From Anaerolineae bacterium (GTDB taxonomy: Bacteria; Chloroflexota; Anaerolineae; JAFGEY01), in NCBI GenBank assembly GCA_016929205.1, contig JAFGJF010000521.1:1-19037 (forward strand): a DNA stretch of 19,037 nt. The letters are read 5' to 3'. Below the pieces are notes generated by a model that saw only the letters and a program-made list of their open reading frames with translations, made no database searches and was not told where the DNA came from. Below are positions 1 through 7,279 of this stretch, in pieces (positions within the stretch are counted from its first letter, which is position 1; each line of letters begins with the position of its first letter). Position numbers and translations under genes: made by a program.

Positions 1-1
1 C

Positions 2-1066
2 ATCTATTACAAGTACGAAGGCGTCAGCCCTCCGGGCAGCCACAAACCGAATACGGCCGTCGCGCAAGCGTTCTACAACAAAGAAGAGGGTGTCAAGCGT
101 CTCTCGACCGAGACCGGCGCAGGCCAGTGGGGAAGTGCTCTGGCTTTTGCCAGCAACCTCTTTGGGCTGGAGTGCAAGGTCTATATGGTCAAGATCAGCT
201 ACCAACAGAAGCCCTATCGCCGTTCGATGATGCAGGTCTGGGGGGCCAGCGTGACGCCCAGCCCGAGCGACGAAACTGAAGCAGGACGTTCGATCCTGGC
301 CCAAGATCCCGATTGCCTGGGCAGCCTGGGCATTGCGATCAGCGAAGCCGTCGAAGTCGCACTCCACAATGACGATACCAAGTACTCTCTGGGCAGCGTG
401 CTCAACCACGTATTGACGCATCAGACGGTAATCGGCGAAGAAGCGCTGCTGCAGATGGAAATGGCAGATGAATATCCCGACGTCGTGATCGGCTGCGTGG
501 GTGGTGGGAGCAACTATGCCGGCCTGGCATTCCCCTTTATCCGCGAACGGCTGGTCAACGGCAAAAAAACCCGATTCATCTCTGTCGAATCACAGGCTTG
601 CCCCAGCATGACCAAGGGTGTGTATGCCTATGACTATGGCGATACCGCACACCTGGCCCCGATTGCCAAGATGGACACGGTTGGACATACCTTTATCCCG
701 GCTGGCATCCACGCCGGTGGCTTGCGCTACCACGGTATGGCTCCGCAAGTTTCAGCGCTGCACCGCCATGGGATCATCGATCCGTCTGCGTACCCACAGT
801 TGGAGACATTCAAAGCCGCCGTCATGTTTGCCCGCGCCGAAGGGATCATTGCTGCGCCGGAGACTTCGCACGCCATATGTGCGGCCATCACCGAGGCGCT
901 GGACGCGAAAGAAAAGGGTGAGGAGCGGGTCATTCTCTTTAACTTTAGCGGTCACGGGCTAATCGATATGGCGGCCTATGACAGCTATTTCGCCGGCAGG
1001 CTGGAAAACTATGAACATCCGCAGTCGGCTATTGATGCGGCATTGGCGCACTTGCCGCAAGTATAA
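2..1066 (+). CDS. trpB: Tryptophan synthase beta chain, TrpB2 type (5' truncated by window)
   Basis: PLP enzyme that condenses indole and L-serine into L-tryptophan in the cytosol. The frame is open from the first bases, so the gene starts upstream of the window; about 354 residues are visible and roughly 80-100 N-terminal residues should be missing for this family. The segment G-S-H-K-P-N-T-A holds the PLP-binding lysine (codon 44-46). The phosphate-binding loop G-G-G-S-N lies at nt 500-514. The segment [11 protein letters not shown] (about nt 715-745) is typical of the TrpB2 branch rather than of the TrpA-paired TrpB1. TrpB2 proteins often lack a trpA neighbour, and none is seen here. An internal ATG at 185 lies after the catalytic lysine and cannot be the real start. 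Family call is very secure; the TrpB2 assignment is from remembered motifs. Confidence 0.93.
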   Translation: MYYKYEGVSPPGSHKPNTAVAQAFYNKEEGVKRLSTETGAGQWGSALAFASNLFGLECKVYMVKISYQQKPYRRSMMQVWGASVTPSPSDETEAGRSILAQDPDCLGSLGIAISEAVEVALHNDDTKYSLGSVLNHVLTHQTVIGEEALLQMEMADEYPDVVIGCVGGGSNYAGLAFPFIRERLVNGKKTRFISVESQACPSMTKGVYAYDYGDTAHLAPIAKMDTVGHTFIPAGIHAGGLRYHGMAPQVSALHRHGIIDPSAYPQLETFKAAVMFARAEGIIAAPETSHAICAAITEALDAKEKGEERVILFNFSGHGLIDMAAYDSYFAGRLENYEHPQSAIDAALAHLPQV

Positions 1067-1137
1067 CATCCCGGTGTGCAGGAGACGGCCACACAGCAAA
1101 AATTTACGCATTCTTTACGGCCATTTCAGGCAAACTG

Positions 1138-1146
1138 TGGTATACT
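1138..1146 (+). promoter_or_regulatory. Extended -10 promoter in the trpB downstream gap
   Basis: TGGTATACT is an extended -10 element (TGn followed by TATACT, 5 of 6 to consensus). No good -35 box sits at 16-18 bp, which extended -10 promoters can tolerate. Transcription would begin near 1153 and run rightward through the gene-free region toward the hairpin at 1384-1417. Assigned by eye. Confidence 0.4.
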
Positions 1147-1204
1147 AGAAATAGAAGTCACCACATCAAAAGGATCGGCCCAATACCGGGGCCCCAGCTT
1201 TTTG

Positions 1205-1212
1205 AAAGGAGG
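1205..1212 (+). promoter_or_regulatory. Strong Shine-Dalgarno without a canonical start codon
   Basis: AAAGGAGG is a near-perfect anti-16S match. The following 12 bases contain no ATG, GTG or TTG; the best-spaced candidate is an ATC at 1218. It may mark a short leader ORF with a rare start codon, a decayed gene, or a coincidence inside a structured RNA. Confidence 0.35.
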
Positions 1213-1383
1213 CATCTATCAATCAAACCTTTTATAAATCGAGCACCGCTAGCAGGTACATCATTGCCTGATCTCATCCAAGCCCTGAGCGCTAATGCGC
1301 TCCCTACAACACTCTAGGATGCTGTAGATGAGAAGAAAACAACACATCCACGTCTTGTATGGTGCTCTCATATCCGAAACAGC

Positions 1384-1417
1384 AAATCATCCACCCCGTC
1401 TGTGGGGTGGATGATTT
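1384..1417. terminator. Perfect 14-bp inverted repeat, likely bidirectional terminator
   Basis: The arms at 1384-1397 and 1404-1417 are exact reverse complements around a 6-nt loop (GTCTGT on plus, ACAGAC on minus). It lies 21 bp beyond the stop codon of the minus-strand histidine kinase and downstream of trpB on the plus strand, so it can serve both converging transcripts. The stem ends in AT-rich pairs; the plus-strand tail is ATTTGGGTTTT and the minus-strand tail ATTTGCTGTTT, so the U-tracts are weak. Confidence 0.7.
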
Positions 1418-1438
1418 GGGTTTTACGGCAACACTGTA

Positions 1439-4400
1439 TCAGTGATCGTGGCTAACGGCCGGAATGGTAAACCAGAACGTACTTCCTCTTTCCAGTTCGC
1501 TGTCTACCCCAATTTTTCCGTCGTGTAATTCAACCAACATTTTTGTGATCGATAAACCAAGTCCCGTGCCTGGCTGTTTACGCACATGGGGATGATTGGC
1601 ACGAAAGAATTTTGCAAACAGATTGCACTGATCTTGTTCCGAAATACCTATGCCCGAGTCTTTGACATCGCAGCGTACAAACTCTTTCATCTCAACCTGA
1701 TCTTGTCGATTGTCCGCGCACAAACAGGCCGAGATCTCGACCGTTTTGCCTTGAGGGGTGTACTTGATCGCGTTACTGAGCAAGTTGGTGACGATCTGAT
1801 CCAGGCGGTGTGGATCGGCATAAACGCGAGGCAAATCCGAGGAGACGTTCAAAGAAACTGCAATGCCGCGCTCACGAATCATGTGCCGAAAAGACGTGAT
1901 TGCTTGGGCAAAGATCGTATGGATGTTGACAGGATAGCGGTCAAGACGGATGGTGCCGCTTTCCAAACGAGCCATCTGCAGCAATTCATCAATCAGGTAT
2001 TTCATCCGTTCCGTGCTGCTGATGATCGTGTCAATCAATTTGCGCTGCTCTGCATCAATTTTGTCTTCCAACGTAATCCCAAGCAATTCGCTGTACCCCT
2101 TGATGACGGCCATAGGCGCTTTGAGCTCATGAGAGGCAATTGAGACGAACTCGCTTTTCGACTCGTTGGCAAGTTTGATCTTTTGGTAGAGATGGGCATT
2201 TTCGATCGCGATGGCAGCGTGATCGGCAAGACGCGTGACGAATGCCTCATCTTGCTCGTCAAACCTGCTCAACGTAGCTGATTCGAGGTTGATTACGCTG
2301 ATAACCCGGCCTTCACGCATCACCGGCACGACTAGTTTTGAGCGAGTTGCCTCGTGTATGGGAACATAGTCATCGCACAAGGCGACGTCACTGCTATTGA
2401 TGGATTGGGCCTTGGCAACAGCTTGGCCGAGAATTCCTTCTCCAACCGGCCAGATGCTCTGCTCCAATTGTCCGGGCGGAAATGGATAACCTTGCTTGGC
2501 GGTGATCGATATGCCATCGCACTCGTTTTGCTCTACAATCAAGCCGATGAACCCCATATCAGCCTGCGTGACACGCATTGCCCACTCCAAGGTCAGACTC
2601 ATAACGTGTTCAAAATCAAGGGTGGCATTGAGGAGCCGGTCGATCTCTTGCATCATTGCCAATTCTTGCAGGCGTTCGGCAAGCGCCTGGTCGGTGGAGG
2701 CATAAAGCCGGGCATTTTCAATCGCCATAGAAGCTTGCCCGGATAGTAAGGTTAACGTATTCAGATCCCAAGCTGTAAACGGTTTGTGGTCGCAGCGGTT
2801 GACAATCTGGATTACGCCTGTGACTGAATCGCGGTGCAAAATGGGAACACAGACCAATTGTTCCGTCGTAAAATGAGTGAGCTGATCGATGACCGGATAC
2901 CAGCGTGGATCAGACTGAGCATCGTTCAACAATATCGGTTTGCCAGTATCGGCAACCAGAGCGGCAATACTTCGGCTGTTGAGTGGGACAGGTACCCCCG
3001 GCAAGATGTCATCTCCCGACCCACAAGCAGATCGAAAAACCAGATTTTCCCGCACATGATCGACCAACAGAACGGACGCTGTTTCGACAGAAAAAGTTTC
3101 GACGAGGTGGGACAAAAAATGTCGCAACAGGTCATCCAGATTGAGGGTGGAAGTCAGTATCTTGTCGACCTCGTACAAGATAGTGAGTTGGCGTGTCTGA
3201 TCCTGGGATTCCTGATACAGCAATGCGTTTTGAATAGCTACTGCAGCTTGATCGGTCAAAGTCGAGAGAAAACGTCTCTCATCCAGCGAGTACAGCCTCC
3301 CTTTTTGACCGGCACCCAGTCCTACCCAGCCAAGCAGTCGATTGTGAGAGCGCAGAGGAAGGCACAGAATCAGCGATTCTCGCTGCATGAACTGCTCAAT
3401 GTCAGAAACTGTACGAGGTGTTGGCGACGATTCATTGATGTCCGGCATACACAAGACTTCTTGTCCCGTCTTGAGCGCCTCAACTAGAAGATGGCCCGTG
3501 GAGATGGGGTCGGCTTGCTGGATCGCCCCCAGAGCGTCGGCGCAGTAATAGTGATCATCTTGCGTCCGGTACAAAAAGATCTGAGCGCATTCGCACTGCG
3601 TCACCCGGTGCAGGTAATCGAGAACAAGGTTCAGTGACTGGTCCAGATCGATAGAAGAGACAATTTCACGGCTCATGTCTTGTAGTACCTGGCGATAGTT
3701 AGGACGGCGCCAGTACATAACTCGGTCAACCATCTTTTGCACAAGTTGGCGAAATGGTTCGAGTGCAATGCCCAGAACAACGACCAGGATTGTGATCATG
3801 ATCGGATTGCTGTATTCGATATGGATGTTTAGTGTGGGCAACGTCTGGATGAATATCAAGTAGACAATCGTAGCAACCACAGCCAAAATAATGAACACAA
3901 CGCTACGATTGATGACCGTATCAATATCAAACAACCGGTACCGGATGAGGGAAAAGGCAAAAGAAAGCGGTACAATGAGCGTGATCCAGTTAACAATGTT
4001 GATATCCAACAAGCCACGCAGAGGCCAGATGGTTTCCACCAACTTGAATGCAACGTTGGCCAGAACAGCAACAGCCAATCCCCAGATAATCCATTTGATT
4101 TGCTGGCGGATGCGTGCTTGTTTGCAGGTAAAAGCCGTATAGATCAAAATACTCAGGCCAAATCCAGCGCCGGCCATCTGATAGGACTCGATAAAGGAGC
4201 GCGTGTCAAATAGATCGATGCGAAAAACGCCCAACGTCATGGAAAAAGAGAGTAGCAGCAACACAAATCCTGGAAGGTATAAAAGAGCCAGCGCCCAAGG
4301 CCTAGACGCGCACCTGTGCCGAACAGGGAAGACGAGGAAAAAGTGAACGACAAAAGACGCTGCCAAGAACCCGGCATTTTCCAGCAATGACAGAACAGGG

Positions 4401-4921
4401 GTGCGTGCGTATGCAACGCCATAACTGAAAGCAAAAGCTGTGCTGGTCAGAAAAAAGATCAGTGAGGCCTCGTCGTTAAATTGGAACAAGTAAACGATGC
4501 TACCAATAGAGAGAAACGCCACCCCGATCAGAGGCAAAATCAACATGGTGAGCAGATTATCTTCAGGCTTACCTGTGATTTTGTGCTGACTCGAGGTGCC
4601 GTCGGGATGTTGGACCGTAAGTTCGTACGCTTGGCCTGCTTTGAAGCGGCGCTTCACAAACATAAAATGATTTCGCGTGTGAACCAGAGTGTCCTCTACC
4701 GCGATAATCCTGTCACCGATCTCAAGCCCCGCTGCTTTGGCCGCGCCACTGGCAGCCAGGTTTGTGACAACCAACCCTTTGCCCAGTGGCGCACCTGTCC
4801 AATGAAAATCAACCGACTCGGAGGCGGCACGCACAACAGCAAAAAAAGCAACAACTATCGAGATCCATATCAACGAGGTGTAATTTCCACGCTTTGGTTG
4901 AGCTTGGACAAATTGTGCCAT
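1439..4921 (-). CDS. Large PDZ / multi-TM / triple-GAF sensor histidine kinase (ComP-like)
   Basis: Membrane sensor kinase of 1160 residues from the ATG at 4921. Order, in residues from that ATG: one TM helix (17-32), a PDZ-like domain (about 44-117), a block of roughly eight to nine hydrophobic helices (about 124-387), three GAF domains (about 416-572, 582-742, 757-912), HisKA with the phospho-acceptor His931 in A-S-H-E-L-K-A-P, and HATPase_c with N-box (about 1046), G1 D-S-G-I-G (1088) and G2 G-T-G-L-G-L (about 1118). All kinase boxes look intact. PDZ plus a polytopic sensor resembles Bacillus ComP-like kinases. The frame can be extended to a GTG at 4975, but that has no ribosome site, whereas the ATG is preceded by a modest AAAGAGA. 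It follows pdtaR by 94 bp and has no response regulator of its own in the window. The ligand is unknown. Confidence 0.88.
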   Translation of the reverse strand: MAQFVQAQPKRGNYTSLIWISIVVAFFAVVRAASESVDFHWTGAPLGKGLVVTNLAASGAAKAAGLEIGDRIIAVEDTLVHTRNHFMFVKRRFKAGQAYELTVQHPDGTSSQHKITGKPEDNLLTMLILPLIGVAFLSIGSIVYLFQFNDEASLIFFLTSTAFAFSYGVAYARTPVLSLLENAGFLAASFVVHFFLVFPVRHRCASRPWALALLYLPGFVLLLLSFSMTLGVFRIDLFDTRSFIESYQMAGAGFGLSILIYTAFTCKQARIRQQIKWIIWGLAVAVLANVAFKLVETIWPLRGLLDINIVNWITLIVPLSFAFSLIRYRLFDIDTVINRSVVFIILAVVATIVYLIFIQTLPTLNIHIEYSNPIMITILVVVLGIALEPFRQLVQKMVDRVMYWRRPNYRQVLQDMSREIVSSIDLDQSLNLVLDYLHRVTQCECAQIFLYRTQDDHYYCADALGAIQQADPISTGHLLVEALKTGQEVLCMPDINESSPTPRTVSDIEQFMQRESLILCLPLRSHNRLLGWVGLGAGQKGRLYSLDERRFLSTLTDQAAVAIQNALLYQESQDQTRQLTILYEVDKILTSTLNLDDLLRHFLSHLVETFSVETASVLLVDHVRENLVFRSACGSGDDILPGVPVPLNSRSIAALVADTGKPILLNDAQSDPRWYPVIDQLTHFTTEQLVCVPILHRDSVTGVIQIVNRCDHKPFTAWDLNTLTLLSGQASMAIENARLYASTDQALAERLQELAMMQEIDRLLNATLDFEHVMSLTLEWAMRVTQADMGFIGLIVEQNECDGISITAKQGYPFPPGQLEQSIWPVGEGILGQAVAKAQSINSSDVALCDDYVPIHEATRSKLVVPVMREGRVISVINLESATLSRFDEQDEAFVTRLADHAAIAIENAHLYQKIKLANESKSEFVSIASHELKAPMAVIKGYSELLGITLEDKIDAEQRKLIDTIISSTERMKYLIDELLQMARLESGTIRLDRYPVNIHTIFAQAITSFRHMIRERGIAVSLNVSSDLPRVYADPHRLDQIVTNLLSNAIKYTPQGKTVEISACLCADNRQDQVEMKEFVRCDVKDSGIGISEQDQCNLFAKFFRANHPHVRKQPGTGLGLSITKMLVELHDGKIGVDSELERGSTFWFTIPAVSHDH

Positions 4922-5015
4922 CGTATTTCTCTTTGTCAGATTTTGCAATGAGACAGGTTTAGTCTTGATCCGCACGAGCGTGTTAATTATGTTTGGACAA
5001 TTGGCCTAAAGTAAT

Positions 5016-5591
5016 TCATTCGGCATTGGCCAAAACGATCGCTTCGGCGACCTCTTTCATTGGCTTGCGTGTATTCATACTCATTTTCTGGATCTTGCGG
5101 AAGGCATCCTGCTCACTCATCTTGTGCTTTTCCATCAAAATACCTTTGGCCTTTTCCACCTTTTTGCGCGTTTCCAAGGCTTCGTTCAGATTTTCCACTT
5201 CCTTTTCCAGGGTACGGAACTCTTCAAACCGCGCCAAGGCCAGTTCAATGGCCGGTGAGAGATCTGCCTCCCGGAAAGGTTTGACCAAATACCCGACGAC
5301 GCCGGCATCCTTGGCACGTTCAATCAAGTCTTTTTGACTGTATGCAGTAAGCAACACAACAGGCGCAATCCGTTCTTCAGTCAATATTTTTGCCGCCTCG
5401 ATGCCATCTACGCCAGGCATCTTGATATCCATTATGACAACATCGGGTTCCAGTTCCCGGGCCATATTGATCGCACTTTGGCCATCTCCTACCTGTCCTA
5501 TAACCAGGTAACCAAGTTCAGTAAGCGTTTCTTGCAGATCCATGCGAAGTAATGACTCATCATCAGCGATAATTACCCTTGTTCGTTCCAA
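5016..5591 (-). CDS. pdtaR: Response regulator with ANTAR RNA-binding output domain (PdtaR-like)
   Basis: A 191-residue cytosolic regulator. The receiver domain (about 1-120) has the acidic pair Asp10/Asp11, phospho-acceptor Asp55, Thr82 and Lys104 followed by Pro, all expected for an active receiver. A helical linker leads into the ANTAR domain (about 125-188), recognisable by the segment K-V-E-K-A-K-G-I-L-M. ANTAR proteins bind paired hexaloop hairpins in nascent RNA and block termination. The start is a TTG at 5591 with AGGAG about 7 nt upstream. It overlaps the 3' end of the PdtaS-like kinase gene by 19 bp, so translation is probably coupled and the two are almost certainly a cognate pair. 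The same pairing is known in actinobacteria (Rv1626/Rv3220c). Confidence 0.93.
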   Translation of the reverse strand: MERTRVIIADDESLLRMDLQETLTELGYLVIGQVGDGQSAINMARELEPDVVIMDIKMPGVDGIEAAKILTEERIAPVVLLTAYSQKDLIERAKDAGVVGYLVKPFREADLSPAIELALARFEEFRTLEKEVENLNEALETRKKVEKAKGILMEKHKMSEQDAFRKIQKMSMNTRKPMKEVAEAIVLANAE

Positions 5592-7081
5592 TTTTCTTCT
5601 CCTTCCAGAACTTTTTTAGAGAATCGAACCGTGGCCTGAACGCCACCACTATTTTTTATCTCAATCACGCCCCCCAGGTCCTCTTGAACCAGGGTTTGCA
5701 CGATTTTCAATCCCATACTGTCTGTGTGCCCAAGATCGAAATCAGAAGGCAAACCTTCCCCATCGTCATTGATGGCAATGCACACGTACTCACCTTCGTC
5801 TAGCAAACTAATCGATATTGTTCCTACATTGCGTTCTTCGTAGCCGTGCTCGACCGAATTTTGAACCAGCTCGTTTATGATCAATGCGCAAGCCGTTGCC
5901 TGGCGAGCTGGCAAGTACAAGTTGTTTCCCTCTTCAAGATTGATTTTGATTTGCTTTTCAGGTGTAAGCACACCTTCCTTGGTCTGCTGGATGATGCGCC
6001 GCGCAACCTCGCGAATATTGATCGCGTGTCCTTCTTCTCGAGAAAGGTATTCGTGGACCGCAGCCATACTCATAATACGACCGACACTGTCGCCCAGTAT
6101 TTGTTTGACTTGTACATTGTGGGAACGGCGACTTTGCATTCGTAGAATAGCGGCGACTGTCTGCAAATTGTTTTTCACCCGGTGATGAATCTCACGAATC
6201 ATCGCCGATTTAATCTCAAGTTCTCGTGCTTTTTGCTTTTCTTCGGTCGCGTCGTGTATGGCAAACAGAATGCCAACCGGTCTTTTCTGAAACCATTTCC
6301 AGGGTTGGTACCACGAGCCTTGCCAATGACGAGCGATCAACGGAACAGCTTTGCGAACCAGGCTTCTTTGATGCTCGTCGAATTCATTTTCACACCCTTG
6401 CAGATTCTGGAGCACCCGGGCACACATTTCTTCATCTCCAGTGTCAAGGGAAGACAAACTGCGTCCCACAAGGTTATCCAGATACCCCAACTTGCGGTAT
6501 TGCTCAGTCGCTATGCCGCTGGCATAACGGATGATATGCTGGTTGTCCGCAACCAAAAGCCCATCGCTCGCAGTAAAAGGAGACAAGCTATCGACGTTTT
6601 CAAGTAAACCCGCCAGCAACATCACCTGCAAAATGCGTACGGCTCTTTGAAACACTTTGCTGCGCGTTTTGTGACGCACATACGCAATGAGGCTGGCTTC
6701 AACAGTAAGCGCACCGATGATTTCAGAGTTATCGCCACGAACAGGCCAAACTTCTTGAATCACTGGAGCCCCACCATCGATCACACGGCGATTACCTTTT
6801 GCGCGAACCCTGAAGCGCAAGGCGCGAAATAAGACTGGCTCATCTGCGTGAGTTACTCGCCGGCCAGACATCCTGTGCGCGTGAATAGGAACTGTAGAAT
6901 GCGGACTCGCTTGTGCAACCAGTACCATTTCTTGCTCAGTACGACGAGCATACAGCAGGATGTCGGATCGACTGACATCAGCCACAAATGGCATATCTTG
7001 GGCTATTTTGGTCAGCATTTTCCTGGCGGCTATGGAAAGAGTCGGACAAGCCTTCAGTTCTTGGTAGATCGTTCTCCTCAC
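5573..7081 (-). CDS. pdtaS: PdtaS-like soluble sensor histidine kinase (HisKA_2 family)
   Basis: A 502-residue kinase without membrane segments. The N-terminal part (about 1-160) matches the PdtaS-type GAF domain, followed by a PAS-like region (about 165-285). The HisKA_2 segment begins E-I-H-H-R-V-K-N-N-L-Q (297-307) with the phospho-accepting His at 299 or 300. The HATPase domain has N-box N-E-L-V-Q-N (403-408), G1 D-D-G-E-G-L-P (439-445) and G2 near 457. The start is a GTG at 7081; no better start with a ribosome site exists, and the helix before the first internal ATG is part of the expected domain. Its 3' end overlaps pdtaR by 19 bp. In mycobacteria PdtaS phosphorylates PdtaR; the same relation is inferred here. 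It is the first gene of a probable three-gene operon. Confidence 0.9.
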   Translation of the reverse strand: MRRTIYQELKACPTLSIAARKMLTKIAQDMPFVADVSRSDILLYARRTEQEMVLVAQASPHSTVPIHAHRMSGRRVTHADEPVLFRALRFRVRAKGNRRVIDGGAPVIQEVWPVRGDNSEIIGALTVEASLIAYVRHKTRSKVFQRAVRILQVMLLAGLLENVDSLSPFTASDGLLVADNQHIIRYASGIATEQYRKLGYLDNLVGRSLSSLDTGDEEMCARVLQNLQGCENEFDEHQRSLVRKAVPLIARHWQGSWYQPWKWFQKRPVGILFAIHDATEEKQKARELEIKSAMIREIHHRVKNNLQTVAAILRMQSRRSHNVQVKQILGDSVGRIMSMAAVHEYLSREEGHAINIREVARRIIQQTKEGVLTPEKQIKINLEEGNNLYLPARQATACALIINELVQNSVEHGYEERNVGTISISLLDEGEYVCIAINDDGEGLPSDFDLGHTDSMGLKIVQTLVQEDLGGVIEIKNSGGVQATVRFSKKVLEGEENWNEQG

Positions 7082-7162
7082 CTTTTTCTAAACAGTCCAG
7101 GTATGCCAAAACAAGCACGTGCCAAAACCATCGCCAATAACTGCTGGCGACTCTAATTTGGC

Positions 7163-7192
7163 ATTATACCACGCATTTGCCCCTTGACGCAA
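7163..7192 (-). promoter_or_regulatory. Promoter of the pdtaS-pdtaR-kinase operon
   Basis: Read on the minus strand: -35 TTGCGT (7192-7187), 18-bp spacer and a perfect TATAAT (7168-7163) preceded by TGG, i.e. an extended -10. Transcription would start near 7156, giving a leader of about 75 nt before the GTG at 7081. The leader holds a 6-bp hairpin (7131-7150, TCGCCA/TGGCGA, 8-nt loop). Confidence 0.65.
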
Positions 7193-7213
7193 CTATGAAT
7201 TGTAACAACTCGG

Positions 7214-7242
7214 TTTTTCCAGATCAAAAAACGTGCTATAAT
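7214..7242 (+). promoter_or_regulatory. Promoter of the prolyl oligopeptidase operon
   Basis: TATAAT at 7237-7242 preceded by TGC is a perfect extended -10. The hexamer TTTTTC at 7214-7219 lies 17 bp upstream as a poor -35. Transcription would begin near 7249, which rules out the in-frame ATG at 7241 because it sits inside the -10 box. It is back-to-back with the minus-strand pdtaS promoter, the two -10 boxes being about 70 bp apart. Confidence 0.7.
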
Positions 7243-7279
7243 GGGGTTTTACTCAACCCGATTATCGCAGGAGAAGACA

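Larger units (their letters stand above)
1150..1424 (+). ncRNA. Candidate small RNA or leader transcript
   Basis: No recognisable protein is encoded in 1067-1438. On the plus strand there is an extended -10 promoter (1138-1146), then hairpins at 1177-1193 (GGCCC/GGGCC), 1287-1302 (GAGCGC, TAAT loop, GCGCTC) and 1304-1327 (8-bp imperfect stem), and finally the perfect 14-bp stem at 1384-1417 followed by a short T-rich tail. A very strong Shine-Dalgarno, AAAGGAGG at 1205-1212, is followed by no ATG, GTG or TTG at usable distance. The frame from an ATC at 1218 would give only 17 codons, and a longer frame beginning at 1213 gives 34 codons without a start codon. This could be a small RNA of about 270 nt, the remnant of a short gene, or a leader peptide with a rare start codon. 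Evidence is structural only. Confidence 0.3.

Noticed and set aside
1586..2143. Long plus-strand open frame of 185 codons opposite the large kinase
   Set aside because: It lies antisense to the conserved HisKA/HATPase coding region, has no recognisable domain and is a shadow of that gene.
2834..3487. Plus-strand open frame of 217 codons
   Set aside because: Antisense to the GAF domains of the kinase; composition and lack of motifs mark it as a shadow frame.
4922..4975. GTG start extending the large kinase by 18 residues
   Set aside because: No ribosome site before it; the extension is basic and lacks domain value. The ATG at 4921 is preferred, though the evidence is modest.
7241..7279. Upstream in-frame ATG for the prolyl oligopeptidase
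   Set aside because: It sits inside the TATAAT promoter box; the ATG at 7280 has a ribosome site and begins where the family begins.
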